Positions 1 through 10,260 of a stretch of 64,000 nucleotides of DNA are shown one piece after another. Where the stretch lies: positions 76,979,918 through 77,043,917 of the forward strand of contig OZ038382.1 in assembly GCA_964036045.1 (NCBI GenBank), written 5' to 3'. Both the position numbers and the translations under genes were made by a program. Position 1 is the stretch's first letter, and every line of letters begins with the position of its first letter. The stretch comes from Eutreptiella sp. 'Long Island Sound 2002'. Its lineage: Eukaryota > Euglenozoa > Euglenophyceae > Eutreptiales > Eutreptiaceae. A model generated the notes under the pieces. The model searched no databases, was not told the origin of the DNA, and worked only from the letters and a program-made list of their open reading frames with translations.

Positions 1-993
1 GGGCGCGGCCTGTTCCGCCATGGTCTGTGGTGTCGTAGCCACGTTGACTTCCGCGGTCCCTGTCTTGTAGCCCCGGGTCCCCCTTGCCGCGTACGTGTGG
101 TGGTGCGTGCGGGCGCTCCGGCCGTTGTTGTGGAGCCGCTGTCGGGTTCCTGTCACGCAAGAGGTGCACCGACGGCGCTGATATCGGTGTCGCCATACGC
201 CGGGCCGCTGATGGTTTGTGTGGTCCCGGTGTGTTGGCGTTCCTCCTCACGTGGGAGAAAGCAGTGGAGGAGCCGGACGCCATGGCTTCTGCGGTCTTGG
301 TGTGCGTGCTGAGCGCTGTCAAACGTGCACGTTCCGTGGGTGGGAGTATGGTGGGGCTTTGCGTGCAGTCTGTTGTGGACCTTTTCGTCCTTCGCTGGGG
401 TTCGGCCGTGCGTGATATTTGCCGGCGGTGTTGCCCGCTTTGTTCGGCCGGGTGGCCGTCCTCGCCGGCATTGAACGTCACCCGTCGGGCTGCTGAGGGC
501 AGCGTGTGCCTCTCCTGTTGGGCGTTCGCCAACCTCCTGGTCCCCTGCGGCGGCTGCAGCGTCCGAGGGGAGTACTGTCCGGTTGCTCCATCCGGGGCGC
601 GTTGGTCGTCGTGGTCTGTCCGGTGGTGGGCAAATGGCCGGAGTGGGCTCCGCTGCGGATCACATTGGGGTGCCATTCTGATGGGTCGTCTGTGCACGCT
701 CTGCAATGGCTGGTGCGTGTCACGTGCCTCGGGGGCTCCTGGGCTGTCAGGGACCGTTGGCGCTGGTGGCCCGTGGCTCTGTCTGGTGTTGGTGGGCCTC
801 AGGGAAGTGGGGTCCGGATCGTTCAGACGTTATGCAAAATCAGGGCCTCTCCGATGCGGAGGACCCCTCTGTGGTGCCACCGCCAATGCAACTGGTTTAG
901 GTCATCTGGGGTGTAGGCCCCTATGTGGGCCATGAGGCGGGTGGCCACATACCACCACTCGCCGTGGTGTTCCATGGTGGGGAGCAGGGAGTG
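1..993. other. no recognisable gene; G+T-rich + strand
   Basis: No open frame here carries a motif I recognise. The + strand is rich in G and T and poor in A, which leaves long chance frames open on both strands. It may be the continuation of the decayed minus-strand retroelement that starts to its right, but I see no direct support for that. Confidence 0.4.
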
Positions 994-1905
994 TCACCCT
1001 TCACGGAGGTTAAATATGACGTCCGCCATGGTGCGGGCGCCGGTCCTGTTGTGGTGCACGTCCATGAGGATCCACCGGGTCCACACCTGGATGGTGAGCT
1101 GCTTCACGTCGGAGATCCAGAGGACCCACAGGTCCAGGTCAAGGTCCGCTGCGCGGTCCGCCTCCGCAGTGCGGCGCTGGGCGTCCCCATCGGATTGTGC
1201 ATAGTCCAGGCTCTCCTGTCCCCATGGTCGGGTCATTTGCGGGGATACTACCTCCACCGGTCCACTGATGGTGCTGGTCTCTGCTGGTGCCTGGACCCAA
1301 TGGGCCGGCGCGTCCTGCGCGTCTGAAAGCTGATTGGCCACCCGTTCAAGCTGCCCCCCTGCTTGACGGTTGCCCGTGGTGGTTGCGTGGGTTTCTGCCG
1401 CCGATCCCAAGGCGGCATAGTTGCGGTGAAGATGTGGCAATGGGACGCAGAGGCAGGATCTCGCGCAAGGCTGGTGGGCTCCTCGTCGTGCGACGCGCGC
1501 CGCAGCGTAGATGTGGTCGTTGGCCCCGTCGTGGGGGCCCTGTCCCGGCAAAACGCCATGAAGGCAGCGAAGGAGTCATCGTCGTGGAGGTGCTCGTCCG
1601 CTTGCGGTCCTTGATCTGCCGTTGATGCCGGCGGCGTTGAAGATGGACGCCAGGATGTCCTCTGTCTCTGGCGCCTCGGGCGGTCGATTGTCGTGTGTCC
1701 CTGCTCGTGCGTGGTTCATGGCAGTAAAAATGAAGTCAAAAAGCGGGTATACGAGTTTGTTGCCTTGCTCCAATCTGAGGGGGAGGTAGGGCCACCCCTC
1801 TGGGAACACCATCTCCTTGCCCGATCCTTTGTGCATGCCCTTCTCTTGACCTTGGGCTAACCCTATATGGGAGTCATTTGCATTCTTTTTTCCCTTGTTT
1901 TCCAC
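994..1905 (-). pseudogene. gag-like fragment, frameshifted (copy 1)
   Basis: On the minus strand a charged, low-complexity protein starts near 1905 and continues through three different frames (about 1905-1576, 1559-1248, 1551-994), so at least two frameshifts are present. The equivalent stretch in the second copy of this repeat (35226-34861) is a single open frame of 121 codons with the same order of residues, for example PLSDFTFAAMSHARAGRHD and ETEDILASI, so the sequence was probably once coding. It shows no zinc knuckle and no protease. The gag-like label is inferred only from composition and from the adjacent integrase debris; another function is possible. Confidence 0.3.
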
Positions 1906-3190
1906 TTAGGGTAATTTCACCAAAGTGCGCAGCCTACCAGACTTGTGACAGTGACATGATATCAAAGAGACAGACTGGGATATCTGGTGGGCATAATGTT
2001 TGACTGATGCCCTTCAGATGTTCCACATGGAATTCTTCCAACCCCCTTTTCCTTGGGAAGAGAGTCTGACGAAGTGAGTAACCTCTGATTCTTGGCTTTG
2101 CCTTTTTTTGTGCCCTGCTTTCCATGCTAGGTCTCAGAGCCCGTGTGGAGTTGAGTCCAGCCCCTCTAAGTGTGTCATGTTGAAGGTCGTGGCTATCCCC
2201 AACCACCCTTGTTTTCGTTTGGGATCTGGGATCCTGAAGTGGTATGGGTGATATACCACTTTACCCCCTTTTCCACAGAATTTCTGGGGCCTAAGTCTTA
2301 AAGGCACCCAGGACCACCACCCACCCTACGGTGGTGTGGTAGGGCTATGTCCTGCCCGAAGCAGAGTTGAGTTGCGATGTTTGGGGACAATGGGGACTGA
2401 GTGCGTAGGCACTACACCCCCGCTTCTGGAGTTTTAGAGTGCTAGGAGTGGAGATTGAAAACGTGCCCACTAGGGTAGGCTTGGACAGCCAATGGGCCTG
2501 ACCCATGTCTCGCTGTTTTTGCATGTTTCTTTCTTCCCGCTCCGGGTGAGTGGGAGAATGGACTAGCCTTGTCCACCCCCTCTCCTGCCTTGATGTCTCC
2601 TCTTCTTTGATTTCCAATGATTACTGCACCTCACCCTTGCCGGCATGTTCCTATGACCATTGGTACATGCTTCATTTTCTTTGCTGTTTAGACCTCAAAG
2701 GGATTGCTTCCATTTCGCAATCCTGATGGATGCTCACAGATTTTCAGGGAGTCAATGTGGATGTGAGTGGTCTTCTACTTGTGCTACGCTTACGTGCAAG
2801 GGAGGCCGCAGGCGCTTGGGGAAGGTTGACCACGGGACGGTTGCCCCGGACCAGCTTGTAAAACAATTTGAGCCGTAGGTGAAGTTTTACACTTACCTCC
2901 AGCTCCCAATTCACATCCGCACGAGCTTCAAAACTGTTCTCCCTGACTCGAGATATAATTTCAAAGGGACCTTCCCACAGGGGGAGGAGCTTGGAGTCTC
3001 CATCCTGGGTAGGTTTGCTCTTGCGGAGCCAAACATGGTCTCTGTATTACAGATCCTTTGTTTCTTTCCTGCCTTGGTTGGCAATGCTTAACCAATGTGC
3101 CTGAAATTCCCCAACGACGCGCTTGGCCTGTTTTTCACCAGCATGAATGTCGTCAAAAATGCTGATGCATCCTTACATTCCCTTCAATGA
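1282..3190. repeat. direct repeat DR1, copy 1
   Basis: About 1.9 kb is repeated in the same orientation at about 34736-36699. Matching landmarks include ATGGGCCGGCGCGTCCT near 1299, GACAGACTGGGATATC near 1970 and GGGGGAGGAGCTTGGAGTCT near 2980. The copies differ by scattered substitutions and small indels. Before element A inserted, they flanked the T-depleted region and the minisatellite. Each copy holds a gag-like fragment and, further right, an integrase C-terminal fragment, both on the minus strand. Confidence 0.75.
2879..3091 (-). pseudogene. integrase C-terminal fragment (copy 1)
   Basis: Read on the minus strand, this stretch encodes VWLRKSKPTQDGDSKLLPLW followed by EGPFEI. This matches the segment after the catalytic core in Ty3/gypsy integrases and closely resembles VWLRKSDETLKDDNKLLPLW in element B of this window. 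It lies directly downstream, on the minus strand, of the integrase-core fragment at 3211-3450, so both belong to one dead element. A second copy is at 36382-36594. Confidence 0.65.
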
Positions 3191-3210
3191 TCGTACGGGA
3201 GGTTCCACAA

Positions 3211-3450
3211 TCACTTCTTATGATCAAAAACAAGCTGATTAGGTGAGTACCCATGGTACAGCTCTGTATGGTAGTACCAGCGGAGCAGGGGGAAAAGGAT
3301 CTCAAGCCAATCCGCATCCTTGTCAGTGGTGAGTTCCTTTCGCAACATATTGATTATAGTTTTCCCCCCCATTCGGCCAGCAAGTCCCTGTGCTGGTGGA
3401 CCCCACATCGAAGATGATGGATTCCTAACCAAGCTCAAAGGGCTGTCCAC
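3211..3450 (-). pseudogene. integrase core fragment
   Basis: Eighty codons end in the typical end of a retroviral-type integrase core: WLEILFPLLRWYYHTELYHG followed by YSPNQLVFDHKK, comparable to the H-x-TG-LSP-x-x-L-V-FGR segment of elements A and B here. The two catalytic aspartates are missing, so it is a truncated remnant of a minus-strand element. No counterpart exists beside DR1 copy 2, because the A2 LTR starts there at 36700. Confidence 0.65.
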
Positions 3451-3559
3451 CAGTCAGAAATATATGCACAAAGACCATCTATGCCGTCTACGTAAAGCAA
3501 ACTGCGTCGCGAGCAACGCGTAAAACTCGAAGAAATATTTTCGTAGCACGCCGCGCCCC
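3451..3559. other. short spacer, nothing recognised
   Basis: Ordinary-composition sequence between integrase debris and the T-depleted tract. I see no gene or repeat in it. Confidence 0.4.
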
Positions 3560-5480
3560 TGTACTCGTCCCTAACGCCCTTTTTTTTTCACCATGTACCT
3601 TCCCCACCCACCCTTGCCCCACCCTCAACGCTTTCGCCTCCCTTTTGCTGCAGGTTGACGGTACTCGGCGTCAAGTCCAGGACACCGCAACCACCAAGGT
3701 ATGCCAGCCACGACACCGCCACCAACGCGGGGTGACATATAAGTCAGTTAACCAGACATGGTCTTGCTGCCTGCAAGTGTGCGGGTGTGGGTGCGCTGCA
3801 GTGGGTTTTCAAGTAGGAGAAACCAAACAAAGGCAGGAAACAAACCAAACAAAGCAGCAGGACGGGACACCACTACACCAAGGGGCACAGCACTGGGGAG
3901 CAGGGCACCAGGGGGGAGCAGGGCACCACAGCAACACCGTACAGGGAGAAGAGGATGGGAAACGCACAGCACGACACCCCGGGACGCACACCGCACAATG
4001 CACAGCAGCAAACAACACCACGCAGCGACACACCACAGCAAAACAAACACAGCGCGGCGAGACACGACAAAACACAGCGCCGGAAGGCACAGGACCCCAG
4101 GACGACAGACAGCGACAGGACACACCACACCACAGGACCAAACAGAGCAAAACGAAACCACACAACGCCGGGCTGCACAAAGCGCAGCAACACGGCGCAG
4201 CACGGCACCGAGGGACACACCACAGCAAACCCCCGAAACACGACACCAGGAGCGCCCAGGACCCACCAGGAGACAACTGGGAACAGCCAGGCCCAACAGC
4301 CAACACGCAAACAGAACAGACAACAACACAAAAACACCAGCCAGTGCCGCAGGGGTAAGACGGCAGCGCACAGAGAGCAACAACGCAGGCACACCAGCAC
4401 AGCACCGCACAAGCAGAGCACAGAAACAGAAACAGCCCGGAGCACCACGGAAAGGCAAGGAACAACGCCATAAAATAAAACCAGCAGAGAACGCAGCAAC
4501 GCACGAAAGCAAAGCACCACAACAACAGCACATCACGGCCCAGCACAACACGGCGCAAGATCACAAGCACGCCACACAACAACGGACACAACACAAAACA
4601 CACCACAGACAGCAGCACAACACCACAAGACGCACAACAAACCACAACACAGGACAGCACAACCAGCCGCCGGCGGGGGGGGGCACAACCAGCACAAACC
4701 TGACGCAAAATAAAAACCCCCCGCGTCAAGCGCCGGAGGGGTCGGGCGGGCAACACCACAGGGCAGCCACCAGAGGCAGCAAGGGGAAGAGCAACCCCGC
4801 CAGCACGGCGCAACCCGGCACACACAACACGACAGGCAACAAAACAAAAGGGGGTGAAACGGGCAAGGGGCACCGAAAAACAGAGCGCAAGCGCACACCA
4901 GCCCCCGCCGAAGCACAAGGCCCACAACAACACACACCAACACGCCCAACAGCCCACGACACACCGGCCCGGCACCGCACAGTCAGCACAGCACGAAAAA
5001 AAAGAGAGGCAAAAGAAACCTGGAAGAAGAAGAACCCAAACAAACACGCAGAGGGTGGGGAAAAGAAAAGCGAAACAAAAGAGAGGGGGGGGAAGGACCA
5101 CAAGACGCCAAGGCCCAAGGCACCCAGGGCTGAGAAACACGGAACGCCGGAGAGAGGGGGGGCGCAAAAAGAGGGGAGGAAAAAAAAAAGAATCAACACA
5201 AGCAGGGCAACCCCAGCTCGGAGGTGGTCGAGCGGACTGAGAGCTACAAGAACGGCAACAGGAAAAGGTGAGGCGCACCAACACGCGCTCGGGAGGCCGG
5301 CCCGCCCGACCTCGCCAAGAAAGCACGCACACGCACACACGCACACGACCCGGGCGTGGCGTCCTCCGACCCTAAAGGGGCGGTCCTGGCACACAAAACA
5401 GCCCCGGTGCACCGACCAAGTACCCCGTCGAAAGACGGGCGTTACAGGAAACCAGACGCGTCAGTGACCGAGTCCACACA
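3560..5480. repeat. strand-asymmetric, T-depleted low-complexity tract
   Basis: From about 3800 to 5350 the + strand is A, C and G with very little T. For example, 4021-4440 contains about four T in 420 bases. It is built from short CA, ACACC, GCACAG and CAACAC words without a fixed period. Because every stop codon on the + strand needs a T, and every minus-strand stop needs a T in its complement, long frames stay open on both strands (569 codons at 3758-5467 +, 511 at 5344-3809 -). The predicted proteins are low-complexity (Thr/His/Gln/Arg-rich or Cys/Val/Leu-rich) and I do not call them genes. Confidence 0.75.
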
Positions 5481-5943
5481 CGCAAAAAAACCGCAGCGCA
5501 CACACCCCAAGACCGACGATGGAGGGACCCGCCAGGGACAATCCCGAGCGGGTACGACGCGGAGCGAGCCAAGCGCCCCTGCCTCGGCGGGGGCCAGGGA
5601 CAGGCACAATGAGCCCGGTTCTCGGCCGGCCTCCGCGTGCCCCGCGCAGCCACCCAGTAAAGCCGGGGGCGCAAGCCCCTGGGGTGGGGAAAGGCACCAC
5701 TGCGACTAGGAAGCAGACCGGAGCACCAAGAGCAATCGGACCGGACGAGGCGCAGCGCACCAACGCGGGGCCCTGAGGCACGCCAGAGGGGCACGCTGCA
5801 GGCCACAACCAAGGCACGAGGGAAGGTGCCAAGCAACAACGGCCACCGGATGCCGCAGACTGGGGCAGCGTGCACAACACGCAACGAACCACGGCACAGG
5901 AACAGGTACCAGGAAACAGCCAGCCCACACACGACAAACCACA
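5481..5943. other. spacer between T-depleted tract and minisatellite
   Basis: GC-rich sequence of intermediate composition. T returns to moderate levels, and no repeat unit or coding motif is visible. Confidence 0.4.
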
Positions 5944-7163
5944 GCCAGGAGTGGCGGGGCGCAGGAGGAGCACACACACCAGCACAAACACACCCAAACA
6001 CCCCAGCCAGGAGTGGCGGGGCGCAGCCAAAACCCGAGCCGGAACACACAGGCACACGCCGCACACCCGAGCCAGGAGTGGCGGGGTAAAAGCGGAGCGC
6101 GGACACCAGCACACACACACCCCAACACCCCAGCCAGGAGTGGCGGGGTGCAGCCAGAACCCGCGCCCAAGCACACACACCCACGCAACACACCCAAGCC
6201 ACGAGTGGCTGGGTACAAGGGGAGCACGCACACCAACATGCACACCCCAACACCCCAGCCAGAAGTGGCTGGGCGCAGCCAAAACCCGAGCCCAAACACA
6301 CACACCCATGGCGCAAACCACAGCCAGGAGTGGCAGGGGAAAAGCGGAGCGCGCACACCAACACGCACACCCCAACACCCCAGACAGGAGTTGCGGGGCG
6401 CAGCCGAAACCCGAGCCCAAACACCCACACCCGCACCGCACACCCCAGTCAGGAGTGGCGGTGTACAGGGGGAGCTCGCACACCACCACACACACACCCC
6501 AACACCCCAGCCAGGAGTGGTGGGGCGCAGCCAAAACCCGAACACAAACACACACGGCCAGACCGCACACCCCAGCCAGGAGTGGTGGGGTACATGGGGA
6601 GCCCCCACACCAGCACAAACACACCCCAACACCCCAGCCAGGCATGGCGGGGCGCAGCCGAAACCCGAGCCCAAGCAGACACACCCACACCGGACACCCC
6701 AGCCAGGAGTGGCGGGGTACAGGGGGAGCACACACACAAACACGCACACCCCAACACCCAAGCCCGGAGTGGCGGGGCGAAGCAGAAACCCGAGCCCAAA
6801 AGACCTACACCCACACCGCACACCCCAGCCAGGAGTGGCAGGGTACAAGCAGAGCGTGCACACGAGCACACACACACTCCAACACCCCAGCCAGAAGTGG
6901 CGGGGCGCAGCTGAAACCCGAACCCAAGCACACACACCCAGGCTGCACACCCCAGCCAGCAGTGGCGGGGTACAAGAGGAGCACGCACACAAACACGCAC
7001 TTGCGTACACCCCAGCCAGGAGTCGTGCGGCGCACCTGAAGCCCCAGCCCAAACACACACATACACACGGCACACCCCAGCCAGGAGTGGCGGGGCGCAG
7101 CCGAAACCCGAGCCCAAACACCCACACCCGCACCGCACACCCGCGCGAGGAGTGGCGGGGTAC
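5944..7163. repeat. dimeric minisatellite, block 1
   Basis: About 20 tandem half-units each begin with a core close to GCCAGGAGTGGCGGGG. The cores start near 5944, 6006, 6071, 6133, 6198, 6258, 6323, 6383, 6448, 6510, 6574, 6636, 6702, 6762, 6828, 6890, 6954, 7014, 7078 and 7142. Two half-units alternate: one reads CGCAGCCGAAACCCGAGCCC after the core (about 64-66 bp), the other TACAAGGGGAGCACGCACAC (about 60-62 bp), giving a dimer of about 126 bp. The array stops abruptly at 7163 where element A begins, and resumes after A. Confidence 0.9.
7160..7163. repeat. target-site duplication of element A, left copy
   Basis: GTAC directly precedes the TGAAGCGGTACC start of the 5' LTR. The same GTAC directly follows the 3' LTR at 33630-33633. 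The minisatellite unit normally reads GGCGGGGTACAAGGGGAGC, so the empty site can be read directly. Confidence 0.85.
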
Positions 7164-9897
7164 TGAAGCGGTACCCAGAACCTATGGCCCATGGCCCGGA
7201 GGCCTGTGAGCCGTCACACCCGTGCGGAAGCCGTTGACACCGGCTGTCACCGGCATATCCCTGTTCTCTAATCCGGATCTGGAATCTGATCCTTAACCAT
7301 TGAATCGATGTAGAATGACCATAATTTTATTGTCTTAGGCGATTTTCGGTCGGAAATCGGCAAAATACCCGATTTCTACCGCGATTTCTAATTGTCGTGA
7401 AATCGCCGCCTGATGTCGCCTGTTCGCGCGCCTTCGTCGCTTCTCGGTGGCGAGCTTTGTGATTGACTTTTCTCGAGTACCTGTGAGGTTCTAAGAGAAC
7501 TTAATGGCTGAGTCTAGAGGGTATTTAATGTACTGTCATCTGGTGTGTTCACCAGAATTTTTCGCCGTTGCGTTTTCGAGAAAATCAGCGCGCAAGGCTT
7601 TCCGTTGATCGTGCGAACTCATGCTTCTCAAGGACCATGAGTTCGGACGGAACCCTACATCTCCCCCCTTTTAGGCAGCCTATGGTTCTCGCAAACCCAA
7701 GTCGTTTGCGTGCGCAAACGCTAACTTTGTGGCCTAGTGAGCATGAACGTTAATAAACAAACACAATGCTCACAAGACCAAAAGCCCTAGGCCATTTTTG
7801 ATTTTCGAGCCAACTCAACGATGGCTCCACGCAATGCGTACCAAAACTCTATTTTCGAAAAAGGGCAAGTTTTGGTCCGAAATTGGGCCAAAATGGCAAA
7901 ACCCCCGAGGCGCGTACTCGAAGCCTATGGGGAGTTGAGCCTCGAACTAAGGCAATATGTAGAGTAGAGACCACGAAGAACATCGTGGACGGCTTGGTTG
8001 ATTTGTACAACCTTGTCTTCTATTTTATATAATTTCGCCTTGTGAGCACGCATGCCATATTGCCTCTTTGCACACGCGCTCATATGCAAGCACTATTGAC
8101 ACGAGTGGGCGGAGACAATCTAACCATGGTGTGCATATTTGGAAGCACCTACTATGGGCCTACTCCAAAAGTGTTTGCTCATATTTTTGTTGACCCAAAG
8201 ATATGTTCATGCAAATATCGCCGATATATGCACTTTTTCCCATAAATAGTGTGCTTCAAGGATTGAGGTGTTAAAAATGCTTTCATTGTGCTTTGAACCT
8301 CAACCCTTGTTGCAAAAGGGAGGCAAAGCTTCGGTTTGCATCCATGCAAAAGCCCGAGGCTCCTTTCTCTCGTGATACGGAGATACGATATTTGGAGGGA
8401 CCACTTTTGGGTGAATTTTGGCCGTTTTGCCCAAAATGGCCACAAACTCCTTCTCCTCCTGATTTCACCCCCGAGGTTGCGTGCGCCACTTGACCAAGGG
8501 TAAGGGCAACTCGAAGAGGGCACACAAACCTGCATCGGATGGGGTGTTTCCCCATGTGGCCTCTCCTCTCAATGAGAGAGTTGTGAGTCAGCCAATTTGG
8601 GGTATGTTGCCATTCTGCCCCATTTGTGTGTCACTTTCTCTCCAATGGGAAAAATGGCTAGAGACGATCATGAGGGTTGGCAAGTCGCATATATTGGGAC
8701 CCAAGTCCCATGTGATCATAGCATTTTTGGTTGGAAGAATCCTCACCGTGGCCATGGAGATATGGAATCATGAGTGCGGGCCATTTTGGCCAAATTTCAC
8801 TGTTTTTGCCATTGTATGCCATATTGGAATTACCATATCTCCATGGGGCACGGGATCTAGCCATGAAGGAAGGACGAATATTGTAGCAGATGATCAAGGG
8901 TTGAAAGCCATTGAGTTTCGTATTTGCTCCTCCGGCTCATCCGGAGTTATTCAACTTTTAGTGCGATCCACGATCCCCCCCTTTGCACCGCATGTTGCTT
9001 TCTGCCCCGTCCGTGTGGTCATCCCCTCGGTGAACAGTAAGCAGCCAGCGTGACAGCAAGCGATAACCCAGGGCATGGGACCAGAGGGGATATCAAGGGT
9101 TGTGAATCAAGGCTTGGCGCGTCAATATCGCCAAGATTTCCTACCCTTGACGGTCGCCCGAGACGGCCGATTTTGCCATTTTGGCAATCATGACCCCACT
9201 TGACGAACCCGTGGTGCCCTGATGCCGGGACCTCAGAGGGAACGAGGTTGGGTGAGGGCTCCAGGGAGTTCGTATGCGAAGGGCATAGGGTCAGTTGCCT
9301 CGTCCCTACCTCTGGCGGGTCCGGACGAGGGGTCAATTTTGGAGTTTTCGGAAGCAATCATCTGTTTGGGCTGAAACAGCCCATTTTCAGCTACCAACTC
9401 CTAGGGGATAATGGCGGAGCCATATCTCTGTCTCAGAGAGGAGTTCGGACCTGCTGTTGAGGGAGCATGGGGAGCCATCGTTGGTTGACCTTGGAACCCT
9501 CTTGGTTCTCAGGAACTCGCCTGTGGCTTGGCGGGACAACCCCCATATTGGCAGGGTTTCAGGGTCCGGACTGAGCAGGGCATGGGTTGTGTTTGAGCCC
9601 CCGCCCCCACCAGCCACTGAGAGGGTCGGACCTGGGATTGGGATACTAGATGGGACTGAGTGTCTATTGTCCTGTAATGCCCTTACCCCAGTCCAGTCTT
9701 GACCCCATGTGTACATATCCTGATGTGTTGCTGTACATACTTTTGTTCCCTTGTTTCAGAGAGGCAAGGATCCTGAAACGCTTTGTCACATGACACGAGC
9801 GTAATGATGCCCTTGTGAGCGCAGTGCTTTGCCTGCCTGCTCACCTGTGCGTGTCACCCGCAGCGTCCCGTGGCCGGCCCCCCACGGGAACGCGTCA
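7164..9897 (+). repeat. 5' LTR of element A
   Basis: 2734 bp starting TGAAGCGGTACCCAGAACC and ending GGGAACGCGTCA. It matches 30849-33629 along its whole length. It contains the hairpin GGGCTGAAACAGCCC at 9368-9382, absent from the 3' copy but present in the A2 LTR. Compared with the 3' copy it lacks about 70 bp after the CTCCCCCCT near 7670. Open frames within it (for example 8293-8493) are short and show no motif. Confidence 0.9.
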
Positions 9898-10260
9898 AAG
9901 GCGTTTCACCGCCGCGGGGTTACCCATCCCTCGCGTGCCACTCGGGGCCACCAACCCCGAGCAGCGCGGCACAGCAGCTCGCAGCTCGCAGCTCGCAGCG
10001 CAGCGCAGCGGCTCGCAGCGCCGCCCAGCGACGGCGCTGAGTTCGCCACGGAGCCCGCAGCGCCGTCCAGAGCATCGCCCTGACCGCGCCGCGACCGTGA
10101 AGGAGGTGGACAGACCAGGACTCCTGCATCAGCGAGTCCCATTGGCCAATCAGCAAGGCCGCGTCAACCACCTCCACAACCACCAGCTGACCAGCACCAG
10201 CCGCACTCCCAGTCCAGTGCTACATCACCCACCTGGACAACCACCCAATCGAGAGCACCG
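9898..10260 (+). other. untranslated leader of element A
   Basis: Sequence between the 5' LTR and the first plausible gag ATG. The bases next to the LTR (AAGGCGTTTCACC) do not begin with TGG, so the usual primer-binding site complementary to a tRNA 3' end is not visible. A simple repeat of CAGCTCGCAG words lies at 9970-10020. Confidence 0.6.

Noticed and set aside
84-935. 283-codon Cys/Gly-rich frame at the window start
   Set aside because: Composition-driven in a G+T-rich region, no motif, overlapping open frames on the other strand.
5944-7163. CRISPR array
   Set aside because: The units are contiguous dimeric tandem repeats without unique spacers, in a eukaryotic setting.
3758-7209. Very long overlapping open frames on both strands (up to 569 codons), giving Cys/Val/Leu-rich or Thr/His/Gln-rich proteins
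   Set aside because: They follow from the near absence of T on the + strand, which removes stop codons on both strands. No domain, no start context and no codon-position signal.
8293-8493. Small frames repeated in both A LTRs (e.g. 8293-8493 and 32062-32262)
   Set aside because: Identity follows from the LTRs being duplicates; no diverged copy shows protein-level conservation.
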